A DNA stretch of 64,000 nt from Pseudarthrobacter defluvii (GTDB lineage Bacteria > Actinomycetota > Actinomycetes > Actinomycetales > Micrococcaceae). Of the stretch, positions 62,224 to 64,000 are shown in pieces. Made by a program: the position numbers and the translations under genes. The notes under the pieces were generated by a model. The model was not told where the DNA came from, did not search any database, and saw only the letters and a program-made list of their open reading frames with translations. The stretch is taken from assembly GCF_030816725.1 (NCBI RefSeq), contig NZ_JAUSYG010000001.1, positions 496,001-560,000 of the forward strand. Direction: 5' to 3'. Positions within the stretch are counted from its first letter, which is position 1; the number at the start of each line of letters is the position of its first letter.

Positions 62224-63125
62224 AATTTGACGGCGTACTGTTTTTCCCCGTCACCCCCTACGCGGCAGACGGTTCCGTTGACGTGAAACTGCTGAAGGAA
62301 CACATCAGCTCCCGGCTGCCTTTCGGGCCCGGCGGCGTGTTCCCTGCCTGCGGGACCGGCGAATTCCACGCCCTCAGCATCGACGAGGTCCGCACCGTGG
62401 TGGCGGCCGCCGTCGAGGTTGTTGCCGGGGCGCTCCCCGTGGTGGCCGGTGCAGGCGGACCGCTGGGCCACGCCCTGGCCGCAGCCCGCGCCGCTGAGGA
62501 AGCCGGCGCGGACGCCCTCCTGGTGCTGCCGCCCTACCTGGTCACCGGTCCCACGGACGGGCTGGTGGCCTACATCGAGGCGGTAGCCAACGCCAGCAGC
62601 CTGCCGGTCATCGTGTACCACCGCGGCAACGCGAAGTTCACTGCCGCGTCGATGGCCAAGCTTGCGGCGAACCCCAAGGTCATCGGCTTCAAGGACGGCC
62701 TGGGCGACGTCGGCCTGGCCCAGGAGATCGTCTCCGCCGTCCGCGCCACCGGCCGGACTGACTTCGCCTTCTTCAACGGGCTGCTGACCGCCGAACTGAC
62801 CCAGGGCGCCTACCGCGGCCTGGGCATCCCGCTGTACTCCTCTGCAGCGTTCGCCATGGCCCCGGAAATCGCCAAGGCCTACTACGACGCCTACGTTTCA
62901 GGCGACGAGGACCGGCGCAACGCCTTGCTGGAGGGCTTCTACGCGCCCCTGGTCCGGTTGCGCGACCAGACCCCCGGCTTCGGCGTTTCCCTGATCAAGG
63001 CAGGCCTGCGGCTGGGCGGGCTGCCGGTTGGTTCGGTGCGGCCGCCGCTGGTGGACCCCACGGAAGAACAGCTGGTGGAGCTCAAGGCGATCCTGGCCAA
63101 GGGCCACGAGTTGGCCGGACGCTGA
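62220..63125 (+). CDS. kdgD: 5-dehydro-4-deoxyglucarate dehydratase (KdgD-like, DHDPS family)
   Basis: A 301-residue class I aldolase-fold enzyme expected to convert 5-keto-4-deoxyglucarate to 2-oxoglutarate semialdehyde, releasing water and CO2. The Schiff-base Lys is in VIGFKDGLGD and the catalytic Tyr in VIVYHRGNA. FFPVTPYAADGS at the start and GVFPACGTGEFHALS are KdgD-like variants of the DHDPS signatures. The ATG overlaps the SDR stop (ATGA), and its own stop overlaps the next start (TGATG), giving a tightly coupled operon. Confidence 0.9.
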   Translation: MKFDGVLFFPVTPYAADGSVDVKLLKEHISSRLPFGPGGVFPACGTGEFHALSIDEVRTVVAAAVEVVAGALPVVAGAGGPLGHALAAARAAEEAGADALLVLPPYLVTGPTDGLVAYIEAVANASSLPVIVYHRGNAKFTAASMAKLAANPKVIGFKDGLGDVGLAQEIVSAVRATGRTDFAFFNGLLTAELTQGAYRGLGIPLYSSAAFAMAPEIAKAYYDAYVSGDEDRRNALLEGFYAPLVRLRDQTPGFGVSLIKAGLRLGGLPVGSVRPPLVDPTEEQLVELKAILAKGHELAGR

Positions 63126-64000
63126 TGAGCGCCCCCGCGGCCGAATCCGTCCGCACCGTCCCGCGCATCACGGGCCTTGCCACACGGCTCATTACTGTTC
63201 CGCTGCGCCGGCACTGGGGTGCGGACGCGCCGGAGAACCACGTGATCGCCACCGAACTTTCCACGGACGACGGCGGCACGGGCTTTGGCTTCTCCTGGAC
63301 CCCTACCATCGGCCCACAGGCAGTCAAGGCGCTGCTTGACCACGACATCGCACCCTTCGTCACCGGCCTTCCGGCCTCGCCTGAGGCGGTATGGGACGCT
63401 GTGTGGAAGCGGCTGCACGAAGCCGGCGGCGGCGGGCTGACCACCATCGCCATGGCGGGCGTGGACCTTGCGCTGTGGGACCTGCAGGCCCGGCGTGCCG
63501 GCACCTCGGTGACAGGTCTTCTGGGGCAGCGCCAGGAATCGGCCGAGGTCTACGGATCAGGGGTCAATCTGCACTACACCCTGGACGAACTGGTGGCGCA
63601 GGTGGAACGCTGGGTTGCCGCAGGCCACCAGGCGGTCAAGATCAAGGTGGGCAAGCCGGACATCCGCGAGGACGCCGACCGTGTTGCCGCGGTCCGCTCC
63701 GTCCTGGGCCCGCACCGCAGGCTCATGATCGACGCCAACCAGCGGTGGGATCTGCCCACCACCTTCCGCGCCCTGGATGTCCTGGCCGAATTCGGGCTGG
63801 ACTGGCTGGAGGAACCCATCCGCGCGGACGACCTCTGGGCCTACCGGCGGCTGCGGAAGCATTCGCCGGTGCCTATCGCCCTGGGCGAAAACCTGCACAC
63901 CATTTACCGGTTCCGCGATTTCATTGAGGCGGAGGCGGTGGACATCATCCAGCCCAACATCATCCGGGTTGGCGGAATAACCCCGTTCCGGAGGATCGTG
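63125..64000 (+). CDS. Mandelate racemase/muconate lactonizing-type enolase-superfamily enzyme (3' end beyond window)
   Basis: About 292 N-terminal residues are present. The capping domain is followed by the barrel: KIKVGK (catalytic Lys), metal ligands Asp in MIDANQRW, Glu in WLEEPIR and Glu in GENLH. It is probably a sugar-acid dehydratase, or a galactarolactone cycloisomerase of the Gci type, given the kdgD gene it overlaps (TGATG). The decisive C-terminal residues are outside the window, so the exact reaction is open. Confidence 0.88.
   Translation, partial: MSAPAAESVRTVPRITGLATRLITVPLRRHWGADAPENHVIATELSTDDGGTGFGFSWTPTIGPQAVKALLDHDIAPFVTGLPASPEAVWDAVWKRLHEAGGGGLTTIAMAGVDLALWDLQARRAGTSVTGLLGQRQESAEVYGSGVNLHYTLDELVAQVERWVAAGHQAVKIKVGKPDIREDADRVAAVRSVLGPHRRLMIDANQRWDLPTTFRALDVLAEFGLDWLEEPIRADDLWAYRRLRKHSPVPIALGENLHTIYRFRDFIEAEAVDIIQPNIIRVGGITPFRRIV

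Noticed and set aside
1..64000. tRNA, rRNA, CRISPR, insertion sequences or prophage genes
   Set aside because: No tRNA-like cloverleaf, spaced repeat array, transposase, integrase or phage structural gene was recognised in coding or intergenic DNA.

Overview
The window is chromosomal DNA of a high-GC Gram-positive actinobacterium, most likely Arthrobacter or Pseudarthrobacter (Micrococcaceae). This rests on the strong GC codon bias with long antisense shadow frames, many GTG/TTG starts, TANNNT -10 boxes directly in front of start codons, and a gene order known from other Actinobacteria. In Mycobacterium tuberculosis the matching genes lie between about Rv3646c (topA) and Rv3683. No rRNA, tRNA, CRISPR array, insertion sequence or prophage gene was seen. 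About 54 protein genes are supported, two of them with probable single-base frame errors.

Layout. 1-3262: a heterodimeric ABC exporter pair, cut by the left edge. 3456-8410: housekeeping block with a metallophosphoesterase, a class A penicillin-binding protein, a tiny DUF4177-like protein, RidA and a NUDIX hydrolase. 8469-14496: arabinoside cassette (LacI regulator, sugar ABC importer, GH51 arabinofuranosidase), ending in a perfect two-way terminator. 14552-17078: Crp-family regulator, MarP-like membrane serine protease, AroQ. 17210-26058: galactoside cassette (GH42 beta-galactosidase, ABC importer, GH36 alpha-galactosidase) with a divergent LacI regulator and twin operators. 26066-32530: DeoR regulator, acetyl-CoA synthetase, a repeat-bearing membrane protein, endonuclease III, a CoA-type NUDIX enzyme, a DUF1508 protein. 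32694-34430: a family A DNA polymerase without visible nuclease motifs. 34526-40335: a seven-gene Tad/Flp pilus locus with almost every stop overlapping the next start. 40351-50272: MrfA-like helicase, GNAT, TrhO, two paralogous lipoproteins, a methyltransferase, topoisomerase I. 50327-56969: SseB-like protein, Ppx/GppA, ProC, TrkA/TrkH potassium uptake, an AcuC-type deacetylase, an ArsR regulator. 56994-64000: an FMN 2-hydroxy-acid dehydrogenase, a LacI regulator, and a divergent sugar-acid operon (Gfo/Idh/MocA, SDR, KdgD, enolase-superfamily dehydratase), cut by the right edge.

How it fits together. The two sugar cassettes split an otherwise conserved housekeeping block. With the sugar-acid operon they suggest use of plant cell-wall arabinan, galactan and uronic or aldaric acids, feeding 2-oxoglutarate semialdehyde towards the TCA cycle. 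Three LacI-type regulators each lie beside CG-centred palindromes that are good operator candidates. A possible Crp site precedes acs.

Most notable: (i) eleven genes have a TANNNT -10 box exactly 6 or 7 nt before the start codon, so their mRNAs are probably leaderless, including two divergent pairs sharing about 40 bp; (ii) a +1 frame error in the first gene of the sugar-acid operon and another at the end of the arabinoside binding-protein gene; (iii) twin inverted operators in the galactoside operon; (iv) a long near-perfect intergenic inverted repeat after the alpha-galactosidase gene.
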